From the NCBI GenBank assembly GCA_000720375.1, contig JOAA01000033.1, forward strand, positions 1 to 64,000: a stretch of 64,000 nt of DNA, in the 5' to 3' direction. Each line of letters starts with the position of its first letter. Positions within the stretch are counted from its first letter, which is position 1. The position numbers and the translations under genes were made by a program. Shown in pieces: positions 46,201-53,453 of the stretch. The stretch comes from Rhodococcus rhodnii. Lineage in GTDB: Bacteria > Actinomycetota > Actinomycetes > Mycobacteriales > Pseudonocardiaceae. The notes under the pieces were generated by a model. It had not been told where the DNA came from. It did not search any database and saw nothing but the letters and a program-made list of their open reading frames with translations.

Positions 46201-46308
46201 GGTCCGCAGATCGCTCGCCAGGGCGGCGAAGAGGTTGCGCATCCGCGGCCCGGCGATCTCTTTGCCGCGGTAGGACACCCGCGACAACAGGATCAGATCG
46301 ACGGCCAC
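43228..46308 (-). CDS. AfsR-type SARP regulator with NB-ARC ATPase and TPR-like tail
   Basis: A 1026-aa regulator. Residues about 1-95 winged HTH (SARLVDELWPDEQPEKPAKALQILVSRAR), about 100-240 BTAD, about 250-560 NB-ARC/STAND ATPase with Walker A GSGGLGKTR near residue 276 and LLVLDNCEHV, and a C-terminal helical repeat region (about 600-1026). Such proteins integrate signals, sometimes by phosphorylation, and activate secondary metabolism. It is the third SARP-type regulator and probably marks the right edge of the cluster. Confidence 0.9.
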   Translation of the reverse strand: MAVDLILLSRVSYRGKEIAGPRMRNLFAALASDLRTGCSASRLVDELWPDEQPEKPAKALQILVSRARSQLGSDLITSTPTGYRLSLTEDQVDASAVLLSAAASAQCYRERDHAAAFDHAEAGLAHWDGAQRDAELIDPLSTLRAERMSAYRSLVRVRAMALSRLGRHDEAVEPLAEVFHERPRDEEVLLELLRCESATAGPSAAITRYETYRRSLRDELGTDPGRSLQDMHQQLLQGSLPVRSGVPVEPNPLVGRDADIAAVTSMIGDSRVTSIVGSGGLGKTRLAYAVSRQAMQHAVHLVPLAGIATDEEVIGAVASALGIGGAAAELFNGIVNALGHGPTLLVLDNCEHVVHGAADLAQALVSVRDDLRVLTTSRAPLGISSESVYHLPELSLSASIELFVSRARAARSTVDLTPAAVEDVCRKLDGLPLALELAAARVAVMSIADIATRLDDRFALLRGGARDAPERHRTLQAVIDWSWNLLDQAGQAAMRALSIFPGGFTATAAEHMLETGDALDVLTSLTQQSLLKVTDTPSGTRYRMLETVREFSVARREPGETEKVTRRFVEWARAFGIAHHDSLFGDDPIQFAHLIRAEQDNLNLALRHALDLHDSVTAAATTSILGTLALVESNLARLAWLTSQAEWILSHSRPEPAHVDIIRMAAAVCAVFTYLVEGPHATRSMVVLRRLPPGSTATVAGAVQAAVRDDSPPSQEPMLVWLNNGVESFRHQRAGNLTAALASAERMLEAATALRGPLMTAVAHSRIGELSLETEQGERALRHLAATLSLLTELGAISGSIRGRWALSMACLQIGDLDAAERWIEEATNPGVEDVVGLAMRTELMLARGQIEAGLRSWRRVTDRMTTIDDPAFGVDQASQEAWFLEVQATSLIAHAHHGRLEMVADITKRLPGVLADILAHGPSVPMFPCYGSVLVAIAVADIANGQTQSGARMIALAEAFRFSRGFQPTMAPARIRAVAEKADGQAYADAQSTYAELDNDGLVVAALAALDHRTGSRLNSARAQR

Positions 46309-46435
46309 CAGGCAAGCGTAGTTGCAGCCGCGTCAATCCGGAGACTGGTCCGTCCCGGCGAAAGTCGTGTGTATCAAATGGCCCTGCCGTCGCATCCGTT
46401 TAGGCGACCCATTCCTGGACCGCGGGGAGAGATCC

Positions 46436-47680
46436 ATGACCACACGAAAGCTCAGAGCGGGGGCGCTCGCCCTCGTCACGGCGGCATTACTCGCTGGTGC
46501 CGCGTCCCTCGGCGGCGCTGATCCGGCGCCGGCCAGCCCGGCCACCGCTCCGCACTTGGCGCCTGTTTGGACGAGCCACTTCGGCAGCGGCAAGTACCAG
46601 GCGTCGCCGGTGGTGGCGGGCAACTTCGTCTACGTCGGCGACGAGAACGGATACCTCACGAAGTTTCCGCTCAGGACCGGCACGGCCTCGACGGCGACCC
46701 CGCCCACGTTCGTCGCGACCTGGTCGACCAACGAGTGCTTCAACAGCATCTTCTCGAAGCCTGCCATAGGGAACTCCACGGTGTACGTCGCCACGATCGC
46801 CGGTTATGTCTGTGCGTTCGAGGACACGATGAGCCCGGACCCGGATCTCAAGTGGCGTCAGCTCATGCCGAGTGGCGGCTGGGCCAACGGGCCTGTGCTG
46901 GTCGGCGACACGATTTACGTCTCCGGCCACAACGGCGACATCCTGGCCTTGAACGCGGAAACGGGCACGCCGCGGTGGCGGACGAACGTCGGCGGGACCA
47001 ACGCCCAGAACCCCCTGCTCGGCTCGCCGATCGTGCTGGGCGGCAAGGTCTACGTCGGCACGTCCGACGGACGCGTCATGGCCGTGACTCCGCCGACGGG
47101 CGGTGCACCGGCGACCGTCACCGAGTTGGAGAAGTTCACCGGCGGCCGGATCAGCGACACGCTCGCCACGGACGGCGTCCACCTGTACGCCGCGGTCAAC
47201 TACGTGACATCGCCGAGCGTGGGCAGGGTCCACGCGGTGTCGCTGACGACCTCTGGCGTCGTCCGGTGGGACCGTGACACTGGCCTTGACCCGACCTACA
47301 GCGGGCGGATGCAGGCCCCTGCCGTTGCCGACGGCATTGTCTACGTCCCGACCAAGGTCAACGTCGTCTACTACGACAGCGAGACCGGAGCCAGGACAGC
47401 GCTCGCCGATGCTGGTGACAACCAGCCGACCACGCCAACCGTCGTCAACGGCGTCGCCTACGTGGGTGGTCTGCAAGCCAGCGGTGGGGCGAGCGGAGCA
47501 TTGCAGGCGTTCGACGCGAAGACCGGCGTGACGCTGTACTACTCGCACACGCCCACGGTCGCCTACACCAGCCCGGCGGTCGCGCCCAACGGCATGGTGC
47601 TGCTCGGCGGCGGAAACTCGGGGCAGGGTGCAGGCGTCGTGTGGGCGTACGCGCCACACAGCCCGACACACAACAGATAA
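46436..47680 (+). CDS. Secreted PQQ-like beta-propeller repeat protein
   Basis: A 414-aa protein with signal peptide (MTTRKLRAGALALVTAALLAG, then ASPATA) and repeated beta-propeller blades with the A/D-x-x-G-x-x-x-W and V-Y-V-G patterns (NFVYVGDENGYLTKF; DTIYVSGHNGDILALNAETGTPRW; GKVYVGTSDGRVMAV). No enzyme signature. Predicted extracytoplasmic scaffold or binding protein. The 127-bp gap before it is a divergent promoter with the AfsR-type gene. Confidence 0.82.
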   Translation: MTTRKLRAGALALVTAALLAGAASLGGADPAPASPATAPHLAPVWTSHFGSGKYQASPVVAGNFVYVGDENGYLTKFPLRTGTASTATPPTFVATWSTNECFNSIFSKPAIGNSTVYVATIAGYVCAFEDTMSPDPDLKWRQLMPSGGWANGPVLVGDTIYVSGHNGDILALNAETGTPRWRTNVGGTNAQNPLLGSPIVLGGKVYVGTSDGRVMAVTPPTGGAPATVTELEKFTGGRISDTLATDGVHLYAAVNYVTSPSVGRVHAVSLTTSGVVRWDRDTGLDPTYSGRMQAPAVADGIVYVPTKVNVVYYDSETGARTALADAGDNQPTTPTVVNGVAYVGGLQASGGASGALQAFDAKTGVTLYYSHTPTVAYTSPAVAPNGMVLLGGGNSGQGAGVVWAYAPHSPTHNR

Positions 47681-47773
47681 CCTCGCGAATCGGGCGCCGC
47701 ACGGGATGCGGCGCCCATCGGCGTGGACGAGAAAACAATTCGCCGTCAACATTCCGGGATCAGCATTCGTCGC

Positions 47774-48060
47774 ATGCAGACAGACATGCCACGCCGGGCT
47801 TTCATCGGCACGTCGGCCGCCGCGGTCGCGGCCGTGTCACTGTCCGGGCAAGCCACAGCGGCCCCGGAAGCCGACTCGGCGATCCGGCCGTTCACGGTGG
47901 CCGTTCCGCAGGGACAACTCAATGACCTGCGCCGCAGACTGAACGCGACGCGGTGGCCGTTCAAGGAGACTGTGCAGGACCAGTCACTACGCGGCATGGG
48001 AGGAGCCGGAGCTGTTCAGCAGGGAGATCCCGGGCCGCGTTCCGTCCACTTCGAAAGAAG
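47774..48060 (+). pseudogene. Epoxide-hydrolase relic with large internal deletion
   Basis: From ATG 47774: a Tat-like signal (PRRAFIGTSAAAVAAVSL) and the epoxide-hydrolase N-terminal domain start (IRPFTVAVPQGQLNDLRRRLNATRWPFKETVQDQS). The sequence then jumps, in another frame, to HYAAWEEPELFSREI (from 47985), which is the extreme C-terminus of the same family (GHFAAWEEPELF). About 250 codons including all catalytic residues are gone. The original frame stays open to 48202 by chance. Confidence 0.75.
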
Positions 48061-48072
48061 TAGGGTCGTGCC

Positions 48073-48807
48073 CTACTTGCGGCCGAGCGACGCCATGAAC
48101 TCGACCAGGAAGTCGCGTGTGGACTCCGAAGCCCAGATGTCGGTCACGGCGGGATCGTCGAGCGCGCGCAACGACTCGATGCGGTGCACCGCCGGTTGCT
48201 GAACCTGCTTCTTGCTCAGCGCATAGACTTCTGACCGAACCGTGGCGAGTTTCTCCGCTTGGGCAAGCGCGGCAGCCATCAGCTCTTCGGGGATGACGGC
48301 CCGGTCGACCAGGCCGATGGCGACCGCTTCGGCCGGGCCGATCGTCTTGGCTGTCAGGACAAGCGACGAGACCGCGGCGCACGCGTGCCGCATGATCTCC
48401 AGTGGCACGGTCGGAAACGGCACTCCAGCGGCCAGTTCGGTGAGCCCGATCGTGCCGCCCGACATCAGCGCCACATCCGCGGCCGCGGCGAGGACACATC
48501 CACCGGCCAGCGCGTGTCCGTTGACCGCGGCGACTGTCGGTTTGGGGTGCGTGAACCAGGCGAACGCCGCGGTGCTGAGCGCCGGGATGAAGTCCCGGGC
48601 GTAACCGGCGCCGCCGTCGATGATCCGCTTGAGGTCCACACCCGCCGAGAAGCACCTGCCTGCGCCGGTCAGCACCACCGCACGGGCGTCGGCGACCTGT
48701 GCCAACGCGTTCGGCAACTCGGTCAGGATCTCCAGGTCCAGCGCGTTCACCGGGCCGTGGCTCAGCGACAGGATCGCCACGCCGTCGTGGTCAGTCACCT
48801 CGATCAT
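48073..48807 (-). CDS. Enoyl-CoA hydratase/isomerase family protein
   Basis: A 244-aa crotonase-fold protein. GRCFSAGVDLKRI carries the oxyanion-hole segment and GHALAGGCVLAAAADVAL the second; GLTELAAGVPFP contains the catalytic-Glu region (T-E-L). It should bind acyl-CoA and hydrate, isomerise or hydrolyse it; the exact substrate is not readable. Outside the terpenoid cluster. Confidence 0.88.
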   Translation of the reverse strand: MIEVTDHDGVAILSLSHGPVNALDLEILTELPNALAQVADARAVVLTGAGRCFSAGVDLKRIIDGGAGYARDFIPALSTAAFAWFTHPKPTVAAVNGHALAGGCVLAAAADVALMSGGTIGLTELAAGVPFPTVPLEIMRHACAAVSSLVLTAKTIGPAEAVAIGLVDRAVIPEELMAAALAQAEKLATVRSEVYALSKKQVQQPAVHRIESLRALDDPAVTDIWASESTRDFLVEFMASLGRK

Positions 48808-48868
48808 TCACCCATCCTGGCGCAGGCGGCCTCGGCGTGTGTGTGAGTCGCGCTTCATACTGATCGAC

Positions 48869-49159
48869 ATGACCCGGCAGCCTCGCCTCGAGATCGAGTA
48901 CTGCACCCAGTGCCGCTGGCTATTGCGCGCGGGGTGGACCGCACAGGAACTGCTGACCACCTTCACCGTCGAACTCGGCGAGGTCGCGCTGATCCCTGGG
49001 ACGGGCGGCGTCTTCGACGTCCGGCTCGAGGGTGAGACGCTGTGGTCGCGTGCCCAGCAGGGCGGTTTCCCTGAGCTGGCCGAGCTCAAGCGCCTGGTGC
49101 GGGATCGGATCGCCCCCGACAGGGACCTCGGGCACACGGACCGGCGTACGTCCTCCTGA
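48869..49159 (+). CDS. Rdx (SelT/SelW/SelH) family thioredoxin-fold protein
   Basis: A 96-aa protein beginning with a strand and C-T-Q-C motif (LEIEYCTQCRWLLRAGWTAQELL), then GTGGVFDVRLEGETLWSR and a C-terminal GGFPELAELKRLVRD. This is the non-selenium bacterial SelW-like/Rdx family, with a CxxC redox site. Physiological partner unknown. Confidence 0.85.
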   Translation: MTRQPRLEIEYCTQCRWLLRAGWTAQELLTTFTVELGEVALIPGTGGVFDVRLEGETLWSRAQQGGFPELAELKRLVRDRIAPDRDLGHTDRRTSS

Positions 49160-49163
49160 CCGT

Positions 49164-49516
49164 ATGTTGAAGGCGATCACGCCTGTGACGATCAAGACCA
49201 GGCTGACCAACCAGGAGCTCGCGGACCGGGTCGGGCTGACGATCACCGCGTTCGTCCGCATCCGGCTGGAGTCGCATTCGGTCGACGTGGTCGACAGGGT
49301 CGAGCAGCGGTTCCGCGAGATCGACGACATCGTCGAGGTCTACCTGATGGCAGGCGACACCTGCTCAGGGTGGTGGTGGACAGCTTCCCGGGCTACGAGG
49401 ACCTGCTGCGAACCAAGATCCGGACGATCCCGTCGCTGGCGTCGATCGACACGTCCTTCGCGTTCGGCACGCCGAAGCTGCGCTCACCGCTGCCGTTGAA
49501 GGGCAAGCGTCGCTAG
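49164..49516 (+). pseudogene. Lrp/AsnC regulator relic with deletion and frameshift
   Basis: The first frame reads TNQELADRVGL (HTH start), then without the rest of the HTH jumps to TITAFVRIRLESHSVDVVDRVEQRFREIDDIVEVYLMAGD (ligand-binding RAM domain). At about 49358 the frame shifts by one base and continues HLLRVVVDSFPGYEDLLRTKIRTIPSLASIDTSFAFG to a stop at 49514. The DNA-binding domain is incomplete, so no functional Lrp protein can be made. Confidence 0.75.
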
Positions 49517-49525
49517 GGTCGCGGC

Positions 49526-50485
49526 ATGGGGATTGAGGACGTGCACGCCTGGCTTCGCGATTCCGATCCGGCATTACGGTGGCAGGTCGAGCGTGACCTG
49601 ATCGGTGAACCGGCCGAGGTGTGGGAGGCGACGCGGGCACGGGTCGGGACCGAAGGGTTCGGTGCGCGGCTGCTGGCTTTCCAGGACGCGGACGGCCAAT
49701 GGGCGGGTGGTGCGTTCTTCCCGGCGGGTTTTGACTTCGCCACCATGGAACAAGCCGGGCAGCCCTGGACGGCGACCACGTGGACGCTGAACTCCCTGCG
49801 GGAATGGGGGCTTGATCCCGCGGTTCTCAAGGGCACGGCCGACCTGATCGCCCAGAACAGCCGCTGGGAGTACGACGACCTGCCGTACTGGGACGGCGAG
49901 GTGGACTGCTGCATCAACGCGTGGACGCTCGCGAACGGCCTGTGGCTCGGCGCCGACGTCACCGGCATCGTCGACTGGTTCGTGCAGCACCAACTGGCTG
50001 ACGGCGGGTGGAACTGCCAATGGGTGGAAGGCTCGAAACGGTCGTCGTTCCACTCGACACTGAACTCCCTCAAAGGATTGCTCGCGTACGACATCGCTAC
50101 CGGAGGCACCTCGGACACGCGCGCCGCCCGGCGTGCGGGCGAGGAATACCTGTTGCGGCGCGGGCTTTTCCGGCGCCTGTCGACCGGTGAGCCGGTGGGG
50201 CCGTGGATCGACCACTTCGGTTACCCGTTTCGCTGGCGCTACAACGTGCTCAACGCGGCCGAGTACTTCCGCCAGGCAGCGTTGTTCGATGGGGTCAAGC
50301 CGGATCCGCGGATGGCTGATGCGATCTCGTTGATCCGCACGGCCCGGCAGGCGGATGGCACATGGCTGCAAGCCGGCCGGCCACCGGGACAGGTGTGGTT
50401 CGAGGAGGACGTGCCCGCCGGTGAGCCGTCGAAGTGGTTGACGTTGTACGGGACGCGGGTCCTCGACTGGTGGAGTGCTTCGTGA
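49526..50485 (+). CDS. Squalene-cyclase-like alpha-toroid protein, hypothetical
   Basis: A 319-aa soluble protein with terpenoid-cyclase/prenyltransferase toroid repeats (FQDADGQWAGG, HQLADGGWNCQW, ARQADGTWLQ). It lacks any DxDD-like motif and membrane-binding segments, and is half the length of an SHC. Homologues of this shape are common, single genes in actinomycetes with unknown function, so I do not count it as a cyclase of the cluster. It overlaps the next gene by 4 nt. Confidence 0.8.
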   Translation: MGIEDVHAWLRDSDPALRWQVERDLIGEPAEVWEATRARVGTEGFGARLLAFQDADGQWAGGAFFPAGFDFATMEQAGQPWTATTWTLNSLREWGLDPAVLKGTADLIAQNSRWEYDDLPYWDGEVDCCINAWTLANGLWLGADVTGIVDWFVQHQLADGGWNCQWVEGSKRSSFHSTLNSLKGLLAYDIATGGTSDTRAARRAGEEYLLRRGLFRRLSTGEPVGPWIDHFGYPFRWRYNVLNAAEYFRQAALFDGVKPDPRMADAISLIRTARQADGTWLQAGRPPGQVWFEEDVPAGEPSKWLTLYGTRVLDWWSAS

Positions 50486-51339
50486 AAATTGGCGTGAACG
50501 TCCCCAACTACGGTCCGGGCACCGATCCGGGCGTGCTGCGCGATTGGGCGCAAACCGTTGAGGGTATGGGTTTCGACCTGCTGATGATGTCCGACCACAT
50601 CGCGGTCACGCCGGACGTCGCCGAGAAGTATCCGGCGCCGTTCTACGAGCCGTTCACCACGCTTTCGTGGCTCGCCGGCGTGACTCGGCAGATCCTGCTG
50701 GGTACGACGGTATTGATCGTGCCGTACCGGCACCCGCTGCTCACCGCGCGAGCGGCCGCGAACCTGGCTGACCTCAGCGGTGGCCGGTTCATCCTCGGTG
50801 TCGGCGTTGGCTGGGCCGAGCAGGAGTTCGACGCGTTGGGGGTGCCGTTCAAGCAGCGCGGCAAGCTCACCGACGAGCACCTGCGAGCCGTGCGGACCGC
50901 GTGGCAGCAAGAGGACGACTACCGCAGCGGCCGGATCCCCATCTGGGTCGGCGGCAACAGCGCGGCCGCCGTACGGCGGTCAGTCCGGCTCGGGGATGCG
51001 TGGCATCCGTTGCGGTGCAAGGCGTCCTGGTTGGGTGAAGCCGCTGAGTGGTTGAAGTCCGTTGCGGCGCAGGAAGGCCTTCCGGTTCCCGGGCTGGCGC
51101 CGCGGATCGTGCTCCGGCCGTCTGATCAGCCGGTGACAGGCCAGGATCGACTCGCCGGCGAAGGTGACCTCGAACAGATCGTCGGAGATCTCGCGACGCT
51201 GCGGTCGCTCGGCGCTGAGGCCGTGCTGCTTGACACGTTCGGTGGCGACCCCGAGGAACTGAAGCGCCCCGAGAAGGCTTGGCGTGATCTCGCGGCGGTG
51301 GCTGCGGCCGAACCGTCATGGTCGACGCGACTTCGGTAG
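50482..51339 (+). CDS. LLM-class F420-dependent oxidoreductase
   Basis: A 285-aa luciferase-like TIM barrel starting at GTG 50482 (MKIGVNVPNYGPG). Typical family blocks are MSDHIAVTP, LGTTVLIVPYRHPLLTARAAANL, GGRFILGVGVGW, and IPIWVGGNS. Probably uses F420 or FMN to reduce or oxidise a small substrate. Coupled to the toroid-protein gene. The 3' end overlaps the convergent MmcQ-like gene by 24 bp. Confidence 0.9.
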   Translation: MKIGVNVPNYGPGTDPGVLRDWAQTVEGMGFDLLMMSDHIAVTPDVAEKYPAPFYEPFTTLSWLAGVTRQILLGTTVLIVPYRHPLLTARAAANLADLSGGRFILGVGVGWAEQEFDALGVPFKQRGKLTDEHLRAVRTAWQQEDDYRSGRIPIWVGGNSAAAVRRSVRLGDAWHPLRCKASWLGEAAEWLKSVAAQEGLPVPGLAPRIVLRPSDQPVTGQDRLAGEGDLEQIVGDLATLRSLGAEAVLLDTFGGDPEELKRPEKAWRDLAAVAAAEPSWSTRLR

Positions 51340-51660
51340 CTTGGCCACGATCGCCTCGTACGAGGTGTCGATCAGCTCGAGCATGTCATCATCGGGCACG
51401 GTGCCGCCGATGGCGACGCGGTTCCAGCCATACCGGCCGATGTAGTCACTGATCGTGATGTCGTCGGGGTAGCGTGCCCGCCATTCGCTGGCCGCGTCGG
51501 CGTCCACACCGCATTTCAGGCCGATGGTGCCCTCGGTCAGCCCGATGAACGCGAAAGCCTTGCCGCCGACCTTGACCACGAGTTCGGCCTCGCCCCACGG
51601 ATAGGTTTCCTCAGCGCCCGGCTTCGCCAAGCACTGCGCCACAACGTCGTCCACTGTCAT
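51316..51660 (-). CDS. MmcQ/YjbR family protein
   Basis: A 114-aa protein beginning MTVDDVVAQCLAKPGAEETYPWGEAELVVKVGGKAFAF with the RYGWNRVAIGG segment, matching the MmcQ/YjbR double-wing fold family. Proposed DNA-binding or small-molecule role; function unknown. Its divergent neighbour is the isochorismatase-like gene. Confidence 0.88.
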   Translation of the reverse strand: MTVDDVVAQCLAKPGAEETYPWGEAELVVKVGGKAFAFIGLTEGTIGLKCGVDADAASEWRARYPDDITISDYIGRYGWNRVAIGGTVPDDDMLELIDTSYEAIVAKLPKSRRP

Positions 51661-51699
51661 GCTCGGCGAGCCTAATTGGATGCCGATAGGGTGCGTGGC

Positions 51700-52254
51700 A
51701 TGAACACGGCGTTGGTGATCGTGGACATGCAGGAAGTGCTGATGCCGCTGATCTGGCGCGGCGAGGAACTGGCCGGCCGGATCGCGTCACTCGCGCGCAG
51801 GGCACGCGAAAGCGGCGTTCCGGTGGTCGCGCTGCAGCAGATCGGTCCGAGCGGGTCGATGTTCGATCCCGAGTCCTCGGGCGCGCAGCTCGCGGCCCGC
51901 CTTGATCTGCAACCGACCGATGTGGTCGTCCGCAAGACAGCGACGGACGGCTTCTACGGCACGAATCTCGCCGCATTGCTCCTCGAACGGGACGTGGACA
52001 CCGTTGTGCTCACCGGGGTTGCCACCGACTACTGCGTCGACGCGACCGCGCGCTCGTCGTTGAGTCACGGGCTGGACGTCGTGCTGGTCGGCGATGGGCA
52101 CGCACCAGCGGCAGACGGTGATCCCGACGCAGGCCTGAGTGCTGAGCAGATCATCGACCGGCACAACAGGATTCTCAGCACCGCGGTTCATCCCGGTGGT
52201 GAGGTGAGCGTCCGACCGGCGGCCGAAGTAGAGGCGGCATGGACGACAAGCTGA
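51700..52254 (+). CDS. Isochorismatase-family cysteine hydrolase
   Basis: A 184-aa protein: MNTALVIVDMQEVLMPL has the catalytic Asp, KTATDGFYGTNL the Lys region, and GVATDYCVDATARSSLSHG the Cys nucleophile with the preceding cis-peptide region. It is the amidohydrolase/nicotinamidase-like group rather than a siderophore isochorismatase. ATG 51700 chosen because the family starts there. Confidence 0.9.
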   Translation: MNTALVIVDMQEVLMPLIWRGEELAGRIASLARRARESGVPVVALQQIGPSGSMFDPESSGAQLAARLDLQPTDVVVRKTATDGFYGTNLAALLLERDVDTVVLTGVATDYCVDATARSSLSHGLDVVLVGDGHAPAADGDPDAGLSAEQIIDRHNRILSTAVHPGGEVSVRPAAEVEAAWTTS

Positions 52255-52448
52255 TCAGCACGGTCGCGCTGATCCACGTCAAGGATCGCAAGGCTTTGCT
52301 GGTTCGCCCGCACCGCAAGCATGCGTTCTACCTGCCTGGCGGCAAGCGTGATCAGGGCGAGAACGACGAATACGCGGCCATGCCCACCATTGCACCGGCA
52401 GCGCTCAAGATCCTGCTCGATCTGCAAGGCCGCGCACTGATCGCGTAA
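52239..52448 (+). pseudogene. NUDIX hydrolase relic with internal deletion
   Basis: The 69-codon frame reads LISTVALIHVKDRKALLVRP...AFYLPGGKRDQGEND, the N-terminal half of a NUDIX protein up to the GG-x-x-x-x-GE start of the Nudix box. It then jumps directly to YAAMPTIAPAALKILLDLQGRALIA, like the C-terminal helix of the same family. The REUXEEXGU core is missing, so catalysis is impossible. It overlaps the isochorismatase gene by 16 bp. An alternative is a very short novel peptide, which I find less likely. Confidence 0.6.
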
Positions 52449-53324
52449 TCACGAGACCGGTTGGACGTCCTTCTCAGGCATTGGCGGCACGGTGAGCGTC
52501 TCCGCGACGTCCCGGGCGCGGGCGAGCTGGGCGACTCCGTAGCCGCTGAGCACGCCGCAGATGATCGCGAGAACGATCTCGAAGTTGCTGGTGGCGAGGT
52601 TCTCGCCGAGCAGCGCGACGCCGATGATCGTGGCGGAGGCGGGGTTCACGAGGTTGGTCACGGCCAGTGGTGCGCTGAGGCCGTTGCGGTACGAGCGCTG
52701 CGTCAGGATGGTCGCGACGATCGCGAAGGTCGCGACCGCGATCATGGCGAAGATCGTCGTGGGCCATAACAATGCTTCGGCCCCGCTGTCGCCCACGGTG
52801 ACGACGAGCGTCTGGCATAAGGCCGAGCAGACGCTGAACGCCACGCCGCCCGCGACGGCCTCCCATAAGGTCGACGCGCCTGGGCGTCGGCCCAGGAAGG
52901 CGAGCACAGTGACGAGGACAACAGTCCCGATGATGAGCGCAACGAGCTCAAACGACGTGAGCGTGTCGGCCTTGCCGGACGTGGTGATGATCAGCGCGAG
53001 ACCGGTCAGACCAAGCACCGTATAGGTCATGCCGGTCAGTTCCAGCCGGGTTGGCTTGCGTCGTGCGGTCAGCGCCGCCAAGGGGACGGCGATGACGAGC
53101 GTGAGCACACCTAACGGCTGGATCAGCGACAAAGGACCGAAGTTCAGCGAGGCGACGTGCAGGGCCGCTCCCAGTCCATTGAGGCCGATCGCCAGCCATA
53201 ACACCGGTACGCGGACAAGCTCTGAAACGGTCAGGTGCGCGAACCGCGCCTGGATGAGTGCTGCCACCGCGTACGCGATCGCGACTGCGACACACAGCAC
53301 GATCGCAATGATCAAATCAGTCAT
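52449..53324 (-). CDS. DMT/EamA-type membrane transporter
   Basis: A 291-aa protein with about nine or ten TM helices and the internal repeat of drug/metabolite transporter family proteins (SLIQPLGVLTLVIAVPLAAL; VNPASATIIGVALLGENL). Substrate cannot be read from sequence. Confidence 0.85.
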   Translation of the reverse strand: MTDLIIAIVLCVAVAIAYAVAALIQARFAHLTVSELVRVPVLWLAIGLNGLGAALHVASLNFGPLSLIQPLGVLTLVIAVPLAALTARRKPTRLELTGMTYTVLGLTGLALIITTSGKADTLTSFELVALIIGTVVLVTVLAFLGRRPGASTLWEAVAGGVAFSVCSALCQTLVVTVGDSGAEALLWPTTIFAMIAVATFAIVATILTQRSYRNGLSAPLAVTNLVNPASATIIGVALLGENLATSNFEIVLAIICGVLSGYGVAQLARARDVAETLTVPPMPEKDVQPVS

Positions 53325-53453
53325 AGCCCCAGTCGTCGCCCAATCTCAACGGAACGGGTGTGTTCGGCCGTCCTTGAGTGGACGCGCGGAGATCCCTCAC
53401 CCCCGAGCGTACCGGCTTTGCGGATCTTGGGTGACCGATCGGGAAACTATTGC

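Noticed and set aside
49526..50485. The toroid protein as a second terpene cyclase of the cluster
   Set aside because: It lacks an acid motif, is half length, and lies 3 kb outside the cluster among unrelated genes.
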